Part shown: positions 16,666 to 24,311 of the stretch, in pieces | Layout: every line of letters begins with the position of its first letter | Position numbering within the stretch: the first letter of the stretch is position 1 | Source of the DNA: Leptospirales bacterium | Lineage (GTDB): Bacteria > Spirochaetota > Leptospiria > Leptospirales > Leptonemataceae | Assembly: GCA_016788865.1 (NCBI GenBank) | Contig: JAEUSB010000006.1 | Location: forward strand, 1 to 64,000 | Length of the DNA stretch: 64,000 nucleotides | Direction: 5' to 3' | Notes under the pieces: generated by a model | Databases searched by the model: none | Seen by the model: only the letters and a program-made list of their open reading frames with translations | Told to the model about the DNA's origin: nothing | Program-made: the position numbers and the translations under genes

Positions 16666-19287
16666 TTAAAAGAGGGCAGCCCTGAGACGAGGCAGCTCTG
16701 GTGCATCTGATCCCAGCGATTCTGCTATCTGCAATATAGCAATGGCCCGCGCTTTGTTACCCAGCAGGCGATGCGCGTCACAGAGATGCACTAGATTCTT
16801 AACGTTGGTTGGATCGCGCAGAAAGGCGCGTTCCCCGGCTTCCACGGCAGCCAATCGATTTCCACTCAGCTTGTAAACTGCACCGAGAGTGGACAATGCT
16901 TCCACATCTCCCGGATTCTTCTCCAGATACTTTTCCAGAGCGTTAGCCGACTTTTGGTAATCCTTCATATGTCGGAATGCCTTTGCTACTTGCAGGAGAG
17001 TCTGAGGCGCAACATCCGGTTGTTTTACAATCTCGCTACAGAGCGTGGCTGCCTCGTTGAATGTTCCGGCGCGCAACAGATTGGCAATCTTTGAAATTTC
17101 GCCTGCGTAATTCTTACTGGTATCATCCGGTGCGGGGGCTGCATCTTCAAAAAATGAAATCCTGATCAAAGAATAGTCGTCTGCCTGCCCTCCGGATGCA
17201 AATACATGCTCCGTGATCTGGTCCAGGTTTCCCTGGCCTGCTTCTACATGACGCAGGAACAAGTCTTCATCTTCATTGATGATTCGGTTTCCCTTTTCAT
17301 CCATCCCAATGGAAATATCATCGCGGCCATCTGAACCCACAATGATGACGTCGTCGCGCTGCAGCTGAATGGTCTGAACCTGAATGAATGAGTCCGCGTC
17401 GGGTACACCAATCTTTCTTAGTACCGGGCTCTCAATGAACGATGCCTGCCCCTTGCGATACAATACGGGCCGCGGATGCTCTGAGTTGATAAAATAGACA
17501 AGCCCGCTCTGCTCGTCTACAAGCCCCACGACCGCAGAAAGAAACATGCTTCCGTTGAAAGCCACAAAAACATTCTGCAATTCCAGAAAGCATTCTTTTA
17601 GCCATTGTTCCGGGTACTTGCCGCTTGCTTCCTGTGTGCGCTGGGTTCTAGTGATCAGTGATTGAAAGACTGTGCCCAGTACCAGCGCGCCTCCTGCCCC
17701 CTGGATACTCTTCCCCATTGCATCGCCGTTGATAAAAACTGTATAGTTGCGATCTTTTAACTTGAGAGAATGGGCCGCACAATGGTCCCCGCCTATCTCA
17801 GCCTTCCACTTCCTGAATGAAAACTGCTTGAGCTGCCGCTGGACCATTTCTGTCCTAACCGCGTTCCCCTCATTGTGATTGCCGCCTAACGGTTCAATCA
17901 AAAGCGATGTCAGAAAATAGTCGCCATCCTGTTTCTCCTTGAGTGCTTGAATCTCAGTCAGAGATTGATTGAGTTGCCTGGTCCTATCCTCTACCTTTTG
18001 CTCCAGGTTTGCGTTGAGATCCGCTACTTCCTCGTTCAGGCGCACAAAGCGATTGGCCAGAACCAACGCCAGTGACAGCATGAAGAGGGGAAAAATAAAG
18101 CTCATTACCGGCGGAATATTGATAATTCCACGATTGCTGGTAATATCCACGCAAATCCCCAGGATCAGGACAGCAAAGCCGCAGAGCATGTAGATTGCGT
18201 CGCGATTCTTGCGCCGCAGGGCAGAGAAAAGCACTGCAAGATTTCCGACAGAATAAACAATCCAGAGCGGCTGAGCTATATTCTTCTGCAAGAACCAGTA
18301 CGTGCGCGGATCATCCGTCAGGAATGTATGCGCAACCAGTCCCAGAAAGACAAAGGACGGTATGAGAATTACAAAGTCCCAAATCTTCCAGCCGCGCGTT
18401 TTGGGAACCTCAAAGTACGTGCGAATAAAATAGTAGAACGCCGGGAAGGTTGCATACAGAATCACGTATTCCCATTTCTTCAGGGTAATAAACTCAACGC
18501 CAAGTTCGAACTTGAACTGCGTCTTGAGTACCTGATACGCAACAAACACATAGATGAAAATAGCAAAGATAAGATTCTCCCGTTCAATTCTGCGGCGAAT
18601 AAACAAGAACAAGAAATATGATCCCGCAGTTGCGTAGCAGGCCAGCAGCAAAACTTCGATTGTGTCTTTGTAAATGACTCGATTCCGAACTGCCAGCGAA
18701 GGACCAATTTCCGCCTGACCACGCACCATTCCAACCTGGCCGGGAAAGATTCCTTTAATACGGATGAGTAGAACGTTCAGTCCAGGCTTTAGCGCATCAT
18801 CAGGAATTTCATAGACGCGAACTTTGTCGTACGCCTGCGCCCGAGGATTGTCCCAATCCCCGGTCTTTGCAATCAGTCTGCCATTTAGATAGACCCGATC
18901 CTTATCATCAATCTGTCCCAGGCGAAAGGCAAGATGCCCGGCTGGTTTGTCCAGGTAGAAGCGTTTCAGGTACCAGAGTTCCGTGCCATCCAATCCATAC
19001 CCATGTTGCCGGAGCTCCTCCGCATAGCCTGGGAGCATGACTCGCACCCAGGGCTCACCTGGTTCGTCCTGCCTGGCGTTGCCATCTGCAAGCAAGCGCT
19101 CGCTTTCTGTGACGGGTTCAATCCCGCGTACCGTGGCCCACCAGCTGTGGGTTGCATCGCTTGCAATCGATTCAACCGATCGCGCCGTGACTTTCTGAAT
19201 AGTGAGGGGAGTCTGGGCAAAAAGCAAACCGGGCGCAAAGATCCAGGTGCACATTAAAACACAGGTAAGTATGTGCTTCAGGCGCAT
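16666..19287 (-). CDS. 7TM receptor with SpoIIE-type PP2C phosphatase and TPR tail
   Basis: 873 residues. Signal peptide (MRLKHILTCVLMCTWIFAPG), then a periplasmic jelly-roll sensor (about 75-195: LWYLKRFYLDKPAGHLAFRL, DRVYLNGRLIAKTGDWDN) that looks like a carbohydrate-binding or 7TMR-DISM extracellular domain. Next are about seven membrane helices (205-415), a coiled coil (416-455), and a PP2C/SpoIIE phosphatase domain (480-710). Its metal-binding Asp motifs are INGDAMGKSIQGAGG (Asp 522), IIVGSDGRDDIS and the terminal QADDYSLIRISF. The end (715-873) holds three or four TPRs. SpoIIE phosphatases usually dephosphorylate STAS-domain anti-sigma antagonists, so this receptor may control a partner-switching pathway. 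No SD is seen before ATG 19287; a stem-loop sits there instead. Confidence 0.88.
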   Translation of the reverse strand: MRLKHILTCVLMCTWIFAPGLLFAQTPLTIQKVTARSVESIASDATHSWWATVRGIEPVTESERLLADGNARQDEPGEPWVRVMLPGYAEELRQHGYGLDGTELWYLKRFYLDKPAGHLAFRLGQIDDKDRVYLNGRLIAKTGDWDNPRAQAYDKVRVYEIPDDALKPGLNVLLIRIKGIFPGQVGMVRGQAEIGPSLAVRNRVIYKDTIEVLLLACYATAGSYFLFLFIRRRIERENLIFAIFIYVFVAYQVLKTQFKFELGVEFITLKKWEYVILYATFPAFYYFIRTYFEVPKTRGWKIWDFVILIPSFVFLGLVAHTFLTDDPRTYWFLQKNIAQPLWIVYSVGNLAVLFSALRRKNRDAIYMLCGFAVLILGICVDITSNRGIINIPPVMSFIFPLFMLSLALVLANRFVRLNEEVADLNANLEQKVEDRTRQLNQSLTEIQALKEKQDGDYFLTSLLIEPLGGNHNEGNAVRTEMVQRQLKQFSFRKWKAEIGGDHCAAHSLKLKDRNYTVFINGDAMGKSIQGAGGALVLGTVFQSLITRTQRTQEASGKYPEQWLKECFLELQNVFVAFNGSMFLSAVVGLVDEQSGLVYFINSEHPRPVLYRKGQASFIESPVLRKIGVPDADSFIQVQTIQLQRDDVIIVGSDGRDDISIGMDEKGNRIINEDEDLFLRHVEAGQGNLDQITEHVFASGGQADDYSLIRISFFEDAAPAPDDTSKNYAGEISKIANLLRAGTFNEAATLCSEIVKQPDVAPQTLLQVAKAFRHMKDYQKSANALEKYLEKNPGDVEALSTLGAVYKLSGNRLAAVEAGERAFLRDPTNVKNLVHLCDAHRLLGNKARAIAILQIAESLGSDAPELPRLRAALF

Positions 19288-19308
19288 CCCGGGATTTTCA
19301 AACCCGGT
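19288..19308 (-). promoter_or_regulatory. stem-loop directly before the start of the 7TM-SpoIIE gene
   Basis: Read on the minus strand, CCGGGTTT-GA-AAATCCCGG forms an 8-bp stem with one bulged T. It ends one base before the ATG at 19287 and occupies the place of the ribosome-binding site, for which no purine-rich motif is seen. It could limit initiation or respond to a ligand or temperature; this is inference from sequence only. Confidence 0.4.
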
Positions 19309-19321
19309 CGATTTCAGTCTA

Positions 19322-19345
19322 TAAAAAAAGTAATCTTAAACTACT
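19322..19345 (-). terminator. weak intrinsic terminator after dienelactone hydrolase
   Basis: On the minus strand AGTAGT-TTAAG-ATTACT can form a 6-bp stem (one G-T pair) followed by a run of seven T. It overlaps the last codons of the hydrolase gene. The stem is AU-rich, so termination is probably partial. Confidence 0.4.
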
Positions 19346-20135
19346 TCAGACCGGCTGCGAGAAACCCCTTCATTTCTTCCCACGATTTCTTGTCCGCGTC
19401 AGGATTGTACGCGATAGGCATCTTGAATTGCTTTGCATACTCGTCCGCAGCCGGATTCGTGAAAACGTGCGTGGCCCCCGGATACACCGTTACCGTGAGG
19501 TCTGCACCTGCGTCGGCCATTTCTTTCTTGATGGCTTCCACATCCTTTTCAGGAACAAACCCATCTGCTCCACCCTGAGCCACCAGCAAGCGCGCTTTGA
19601 CCTTGCCTTTTTCTGCGGCCTTCGCGGGCGTCAGATCACCATGAAAACTTACGACTGCCTTGAGATCGGCTCCAAGTCTTGCATTGTTCAGAGCCACGCC
19701 GCCTCCAAAGCAATAACCAATGGCAGCAATCTTACTCGCATCCACTGTGGCCTGGCTTTTGAGAAAGTCCATTGCTGCATCAAAGCGAGTTTTGCTTAGT
19801 TCTATGTTCTTCTTCACTTCACCTGCAAGCTTACCGGCTTCATCCGGATTACTCGCGCGTTTGCCTTCGCCGTACATATCAACCGCAAGCGCTGTGTATC
19901 CCAATGAAGCCAACATGTCCGCGCGCTTTCGTGAATACGCGTCATTCCCCCACCACTCGTGGACCACAATCACCCCGGGACGTTTTCCCTGGATCGCAGG
20001 ATCGTAAGCGATGTAGCCTTTCATGGTTACGCCATTGGCTGTGTAGGTAACTTCTTCGCCGTGTGTTTTCTTCGAAGTACAATTGGCCGCGACAAGCGCC
20101 GCGGACAGAATGAATAGAATTAGTTTTGCTTTCAT
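19341..20135 (-). CDS. dienelactone hydrolase family lipoprotein
   Basis: 264 residues, alpha/beta hydrolase of the dienelactone hydrolase (DLH) family. Catalytic Cys is in IGYCFGGGVALNNAR, the Glu is in VVHEWWGNDAYSRKRA, an Asp lies in the QGGADGFVPEKDV segment and the His in YPGATHVFTNP. All four are where the family has them. The N-terminus MKAKLILFILSAALVAANC is a lipoprotein signal (Cys 19), so this copy is probably envelope-anchored, while classical DLH is cytoplasmic. ATG 20135 has an AGGAAA site; earlier in-frame starts are not needed. It sits 22 bp downstream of an Old Yellow Enzyme gene and probably shares its transcript. Substrate is unknown; it may hydrolyse cyclic esters or similar. 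Confidence 0.9.
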   Translation of the reverse strand: MKAKLILFILSAALVAANCTSKKTHGEEVTYTANGVTMKGYIAYDPAIQGKRPGVIVVHEWWGNDAYSRKRADMLASLGYTALAVDMYGEGKRASNPDEAGKLAGEVKKNIELSKTRFDAAMDFLKSQATVDASKIAAIGYCFGGGVALNNARLGADLKAVVSFHGDLTPAKAAEKGKVKARLLVAQGGADGFVPEKDVEAIKKEMADAGADLTVTVYPGATHVFTNPAADEYAKQFKMPIAYNPDADKKSWEEMKGFLAAGLK

Positions 20136-20157
20136 ACGATTTCCTCCAGCGCCCACA

Positions 20158-21237
20158 TTATGCAAGGGCCGGGTAATCCGTGTAGCCCTTTTCGCCTGGA
20201 GTGTAAAAAGTCGAAGCGTCTGGGGCCGCAAGTTCCGCGCCGCTCTTCATTCGTTTCACAAGATCTGGATTGGAAACGAATGGCCGGCCAAACGCGACGA
20301 GTTCACCCTTGCCTGCCTCCAGGTCCGCTTCAGCACGTGCACGATCGTATCCGCCGCTCAGAATCAGAGCACCCTTGAAGTTAGATCGGATAGCAGAAAC
20401 TGTGGCAGCCTCTGGTTTTGGAGCACCCATTGAACTGTGATCCACAATGTGGATGTAGGCGATTCCAATGTCCGACAACGATTTTGCCAGAGCTCCGTAC
20501 TGGGCTTCGATTTCCGGGAAAATTACCTGGTCGTTGAAAACTCCAAACGGTGAAATTCTAATTCCAAGGCGCTCTTTTCCAATTGCATCAGCTACAGCCC
20601 TTGCCACTTCAATCGCAAAGCGATTTCGTTTCTCAGGCGTTCCACCGTATTCATCACTTCGTTGATTTGCAGCCGGATTCAGAAACTGATCGATTAGATA
20701 CCCGTTGGCTCCGTGCAGTTCCACGCCGTCGAATCCTGCTTTGATTGCATTCTTCGCGCCGTTTGCATACTCAGCGATTGCGGACTTGATATCGTCCAAT
20801 GTCATGGCGCGCGGTTCAGGATGTGGTTGGTTGCCCTGTGCATCCGTCCACATATTGCCAGCAGCCTTAATTGCTGACGGTCCAATGATCTCCCCGTTTG
20901 CGGGAAGATTGGCTGGATGACCAATCCGCCCTGTGTGCATCATCTGCATAAAAATACGACCGCCTTTAGCATGCACTGCTTCGGTTACGGCTTTCCACGC
21001 GTTAACCTGCTCATCAGAAAAAATTCCCGGAATGCGAGCGTATCCAAGGCCGTTGGGTGAAGGAGAAACTCCTTCCGTGATTATGAGACCGGCTTCCGCG
21101 CGCTGGCCATAGTATTTAGCAACAATATCGCCTGGAACATTTCCAATGGAGCGACTCCGCGTCATAGGACTCATCACAACGCGATTCTTCAGCTCAATCG
21201 GGCCGAGCTTGAAGGGAGAAAATAGAATGTCGGACAT
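20158..21237 (-). CDS. Old Yellow Enzyme family alkene reductase (NemA-like)
   Basis: 359 residues, FMN-dependent ene-reductase of the OYE/NemA class, cytosolic. The N-terminal FMN-binding start (LFSPFKLGPIELKNRVVMSP MTRSRS), the YYGQRAEAGLIITEG strand, the substrate-anchoring pair in VELHGANGYLIDQFLNPAAN and the C-terminal FMN phosphate site (GGYDRARAEADLEAGKGELV, VAFGRPFVSNPDLVKR) are all present. The family uses NADPH to reduce activated C=C bonds or nitro groups, often as detoxification. The ATG follows AGAGG at good distance. It is probably co-transcribed with the dienelactone hydrolase 22 bp downstream. The physiological substrate is not evident. Confidence 0.94.
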   Translation of the reverse strand: MSDILFSPFKLGPIELKNRVVMSPMTRSRSIGNVPGDIVAKYYGQRAEAGLIITEGVSPSPNGLGYARIPGIFSDEQVNAWKAVTEAVHAKGGRIFMQMMHTGRIGHPANLPANGEIIGPSAIKAAGNMWTDAQGNQPHPEPRAMTLDDIKSAIAEYANGAKNAIKAGFDGVELHGANGYLIDQFLNPAANQRSDEYGGTPEKRNRFAIEVARAVADAIGKERLGIRISPFGVFNDQVIFPEIEAQYGALAKSLSDIGIAYIHIVDHSSMGAPKPEAATVSAIRSNFKGALILSGGYDRARAEADLEAGKGELVAFGRPFVSNPDLVKRMKSGAELAAPDASTFYTPGEKGYTDYPALA

Positions 21238-21344
21238 ACAACCTCTTAGTTTGAGTTTAAACTGTTGAAGAATAAAGCAATTTTGAAACGAGGCGTCACG
21301 CCATTTTCGCGCGAACTCTGCGAGTCACTATCGACAAATGAGCG

Positions 21345-22616
21345 TTAGAATTTGTTCAAATACCCCGATTGTGCAACGCCGTTGCAATAGCTGCCATTGG
21401 ACTTTGGATCAATGATGGGCACCACCGTAGTGGCATCAGGAATGCCATAGAGCTTGCCGTTGCCCGCGAGGGTGATCCCTGCGAGCATCCCGCTACCGGA
21501 GAATCCAGTCAGGCTGGTCTTTTCCGCGGAAACTGCAAGAGGCGAGATGATCAGACTACCTGTTTCGTTGTAGGGAGACGTATAGATCTTTCCATTGGGT
21601 GCAAGCGCCCCACTCACCCAATTGGTGCCCGTAACTCCAAGCGCAGGAAGCGAGGTTGTGTCAAAAGTATTCGATTGGGGATTAACAATCAAGACCGGAG
21701 CATTTCCGATGGGCACGCCATAGACTTTACCATCCGGACCAAGGACCCCACCTTCGCGCGGGCCTGCGGGTACTCCGGCAATTGTTGTAAAGTCTGCCGT
21801 GTTGGCCTGGGGATCGATCATCAGAATGCGCGTTTCTGCATAAGGCATTGCATAGATCTTTCCGTTTGGGGCCAGAACTCCGCCACTCCACTTGGTTGCG
21901 GTCCCCGGCAGACCTGACATTGTTGTAGTATCCCAGGTGTTGTTCACAGGATCAATGATCAGAACGCTCGTCTGGTTGAGCGGAATGCCGTAAATCTTCC
22001 CGTTAGGCGCCAGCACCCCGCCCCGCCATTTATTGATCGCGCCCGGCAATCCGGACAGAGTCGTTGTGTCCACAGTGTTGGTTGCCGGATCTATGATCAT
22101 GACGTTGGTTGCCTGATCTGGAATTGCGTAAATCTTTCCGTTTGGTGCAAGCACACCACCCCAGTATTTGTTTCCCACAGGAAGGCCCGTAATGCTGGTT
22201 AAATCGACCGTGTTGGTTGCAGGATCAATGATCATCACTCGCGTTTCTGCGCACGGGATGGCATAGATTTTTCCGTTTGGCGCAAGCACACCGCCGCGCC
22301 ATTTGCAGGCGGTTCCTGGCAATCCTGTAATCGTGGTCAAGTCGAGCGTTGCATTTCCGGAACTACCGAGCGCAGCCTGATTTCTGAGTTCGGATTCAAA
22401 AGAAGGCCAGTATCCGGGCTGAATGACGTCGAGTAGATTCAGGCTACAACTGGAAGGCGGACCAAACGACGCGCCAAAAAAGGCCAACTCCGGGTGGCTA
22501 TTCGTGGTTGCATTGAAGCAGTTGCTCCCTGGCAGAAGCATTGCAATAAGAACCAGCTTCCATGCGCGCTGCAAAAACGCTTTCAATGTCCTCGAATTAC
22601 AAGCCCCCAAAACCAC
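21345..22616 (-). CDS. repeat lipoprotein, probable seven-bladed beta-propeller
   Basis: 423 residues with a lipoprotein-like signal (LKAFLQRAWKLVLIAMLLPG then SNC, Cys 33). Residues 91-406 consist of seven tandem units of 44-46 residues. Each has the form D-x-T-T-x-x-G-L-P-x(5)-K-W-x-G-G-V-L-A-P-N-G-K-I-Y-x-I-P-x(5)-V-x-I-I-D-P-x-x-N-T. Unit starts are near 91, 137, 182, 228, 274, 318 and 364; units 5-7 are more diverged. Seven similar beta-rich units suggest a seven-bladed propeller, which is inference. No enzyme residues are seen. The start is GTG at 22616 without a strong SD. It is probably an outer-surface or periplasmic binding protein. Confidence 0.8.
   Translation of the reverse strand: MVLGACNSRTLKAFLQRAWKLVLIAMLLPGSNCFNATTNSHPELAFFGASFGPPSSCSLNLLDVIQPGYWPSFESELRNQAALGSSGNATLDLTTITGLPGTACKWRGGVLAPNGKIYAIPCAETRVMIIDPATNTVDLTSITGLPVGNKYWGGVLAPNGKIYAIPDQATNVMIIDPATNTVDTTTLSGLPGAINKWRGGVLAPNGKIYGIPLNQTSVLIIDPVNNTWDTTTMSGLPGTATKWSGGVLAPNGKIYAMPYAETRILMIDPQANTADFTTIAGVPAGPREGGVLGPDGKVYGVPIGNAPVLIVNPQSNTFDTTSLPALGVTGTNWVSGALAPNGKIYTSPYNETGSLIISPLAVSAEKTSLTGFSGSGMLAGITLAGNGKLYGIPDATTVVPIIDPKSNGSYCNGVAQSGYLNKF
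21399..22346 (-). repeat. seven in-frame tandem coding repeats of about 138 bp
   Basis: DNA counterpart of the seven protein units in the lipoprotein at 21345-22616. The most alike copies (near 21990, 22128 and 22270) share the segment encoding GGVLAPNGKIY with few silent changes. This points to duplication within the gene and makes slippage or unequal recombination likely. It is coding and not a CRISPR or VNTR outside a gene. Confidence 0.85.
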
Positions 22617-22649
22617 TGTTCTTTCTAAGCCGGGAAGTAAGGAACGCCA

Positions 22650-23432
22650 CTACTTTTTCATCAAAGAACCAGCTATAGCCGTTGAAAACATCCGTGTCAT
22701 TCCTTCCATAAGATAACTGTTAATTTTGTTTATGAATCCTGGAATTACTTTGGGGCTCCGATTCATCATGGCGCGAACAGAAATTTCAGCGACCTTCCGC
22801 GAAGTCATCGTAGATGCTTTCATGAAGGCAGTTTTCTTATGGCCGGCCACGTCGTGAAATTCAGATTCCGTAAAGCCTGGACAAACGCTCGTCACACTTA
22901 CACCGCTTCCCTTAAGTTCCGAATTCATTGCGTAGGAAAAATCAAGAACATACGACTTGGTCGCCGAATAGATTGCATACATGGGCGATGGTTGAAAGGC
23001 ACCGACGGACGCGAGTTGCAGGATCCTCCCATGACCGGCTTTGCGCATTTCAACTCCAAATAGCCAGGTCAGCTCCGTCAATGACGTGATGTTTACCTGG
23101 ATCATATCGCGAATATCGTTGATGGAATGATTGAGCACTGTTTCCTGTTTTCCAAAGCCTGCATTGTTTACCAGGATAGTGACGTCCTTGCGAATGGACT
23201 GAACCCTCTCAAAGAGCACCTGTGCCGCGCCCGACTTAGCCAGATCATTCTCAATGACATCCACTCGAATCCCATGCTTCTGCCTTAGTTCCTGGGCCAG
23301 GCTTTCGAGCCGGTCACGTCTGCGAGCCGTAAGAATCAGGTCCATTTTCTTCTCTGCCAGAACTTGCGCAATGGCGAGTCCAATTCCGCTTGAGGCTCCG
23401 GTTATAAGTGCGACTTCATTTTTCTCTGACAT
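22650..23432 (-). CDS. short-chain dehydrogenase/reductase
   Basis: 260-residue classical SDR. NAD(P)-binding motif TGASSGIGLAIAQVLAEKK (residues 12-30), NNAGFGKQ, the catalytic Ser in LQLASVGAFQPS and Tyr-x3-Lys in MYAIYSATKSYVL are all present. Arg residues after the second strand (LTARRRDRLESL) favour NADP(H). The C-terminus is hydrophobic and ends MFSTAIAGSLMKK, which may associate with membrane, as in SDRs acting on lipids. ATG at 23432; the site upstream is weak. Its transcript may start after the intrinsic terminator that ends the upstream yceI-type gene. Confidence 0.9.
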   Translation of the reverse strand: MSEKNEVALITGASSGIGLAIAQVLAEKKMDLILTARRRDRLESLAQELRQKHGIRVDVIENDLAKSGAAQVLFERVQSIRKDVTILVNNAGFGKQETVLNHSINDIRDMIQVNITSLTELTWLFGVEMRKAGHGRILQLASVGAFQPSPMYAIYSATKSYVLDFSYAMNSELKGSGVSVTSVCPGFTESEFHDVAGHKKTAFMKASTMTSRKVAEISVRAMMNRSPKVIPGFINKINSYLMEGMTRMFSTAIAGSLMKK

Positions 23433-23468
23433 GCCCGATTGCAGGATGGGGAGAACGGAAACGCAAAC

Positions 23469-23508
23469 AAAAAAAAAGACCCCGTCGCGATTGCTCGAAC
23501 GGGGCCCA
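23469..23508 (-). terminator. intrinsic terminator after YceI-type gene
   Basis: Minus strand: CCCCGT paired with ACGGGG around a 13-base loop (arms at 23499-23504 and 23480-23485), with extra GGCC flank, followed by a run of nine T. It lies 17 bp after the YceI stop codon and just before the next SDR gene. It has the clearest factor-independent terminator structure in the window. Confidence 0.8.
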
Positions 23509-23524
23509 GTTGAGGTCCTGATGC

Positions 23525-24115
23525 TTACTTAATTGCTACTTCACCGGCGATAGAGATAGAAACTTCATCACTTACAACGGCCCCGCCTGTATCCATGGTC
23601 TTGCTCCAGGAAACACCGTAGTCTTTGCGATTCACTTTGGTGCTTGCAGAAAAACCAGCCTTGTTGTTACCCCATGGATCCTTTACAGTACCCTTATATG
23701 TGAGAAGCAAAGTCACAGGTTTAGTAACACCCCGCATGGTCAGATCGCCCACTACTGCAGTAGGTACACCCTTGCGCAAAACGGCCGGTTTTGACTGCTT
23801 GAAAGTAATCTCTGGATGCTTTCCCGTATCAAAGAAATCTGCGCCTCGCAGGTGCTTGTCGCGATCTGCATCATTTGTGTTGATGGACTCTGCTTTGATC
23901 GTAACCTGCAGGCCGGAAAGAGCAGACGCTTTTTCATCGAACGTGCCCTTTGCTGCAAAATCATCAAAACGGCCGGTTACGTCCGAGATGGTAAGGTGTG
24001 TAACTGTGAATTCAACTTTAGTATGGGACTTGTCGAGCGTCACTTCACCGGAAAATGCCGGTGTAACGAACCCTATGCCTGCCAGTGCAACTGCACCAAT
24101 TCGAAACAACTTCAT
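23525..24115 (-). CDS. YceI family periplasmic protein
   Basis: 196 residues with a Sec signal peptide (MKLFRIGAVALAGIGFVTPAFS). The mature part is a typical YceI lipocalin-like barrel: LDKSHTKVEFTVTHLTISDV, SINTNDADRDKHLRGADFFD, PEITFKQSK, VVGDLTMRGVTKPVTLLL and the late NRKDYGVSW. YceI proteins bind polyisoprenoid or other amphiphilic ligands in the periplasm. ATG follows AGGGAG. An AT-rich 120 bp upstream is probably its promoter, and a strong intrinsic terminator lies just downstream, so it is monocistronic. Confidence 0.92.
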   Translation of the reverse strand: MKLFRIGAVALAGIGFVTPAFSGEVTLDKSHTKVEFTVTHLTISDVTGRFDDFAAKGTFDEKASALSGLQVTIKAESINTNDADRDKHLRGADFFDTGKHPEITFKQSKPAVLRKGVPTAVVGDLTMRGVTKPVTLLLTYKGTVKDPWGNNKAGFSASTKVNRKDYGVSWSKTMDTGGAVVSDEVSISIAGEVAIK

Positions 24116-24311
24116 TGTAAAAACTCCCTGTGGCCGAAGCCTTAATTAGTTGAAACTTAAAGTAATATCAGGAAGTGGTTCCGGCAAGCCCGGAATAACT
24201 TTTTTTTAAGGGCAAGGGCCCATGGACGAACCCTCAAGGGAGGCCTACCCGAGGATCAGCCCCTCTCCTGGCCGCGGCGTCAGTTCGCATAGAAGATTAG
24301 ACGCACCTTGT

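Noticed and set aside
19112-19130. GGGTTCAATCCC resembling a tRNA T-arm
   Set aside because: It lies within the SpoIIE receptor coding region and no cloverleaf can be built around it.
21399-22346. Regular spacing of about 138 bp as a CRISPR-like or non-coding satellite array
   Set aside because: Repeats are in frame, encode the same protein unit, and diverge mostly at silent positions.
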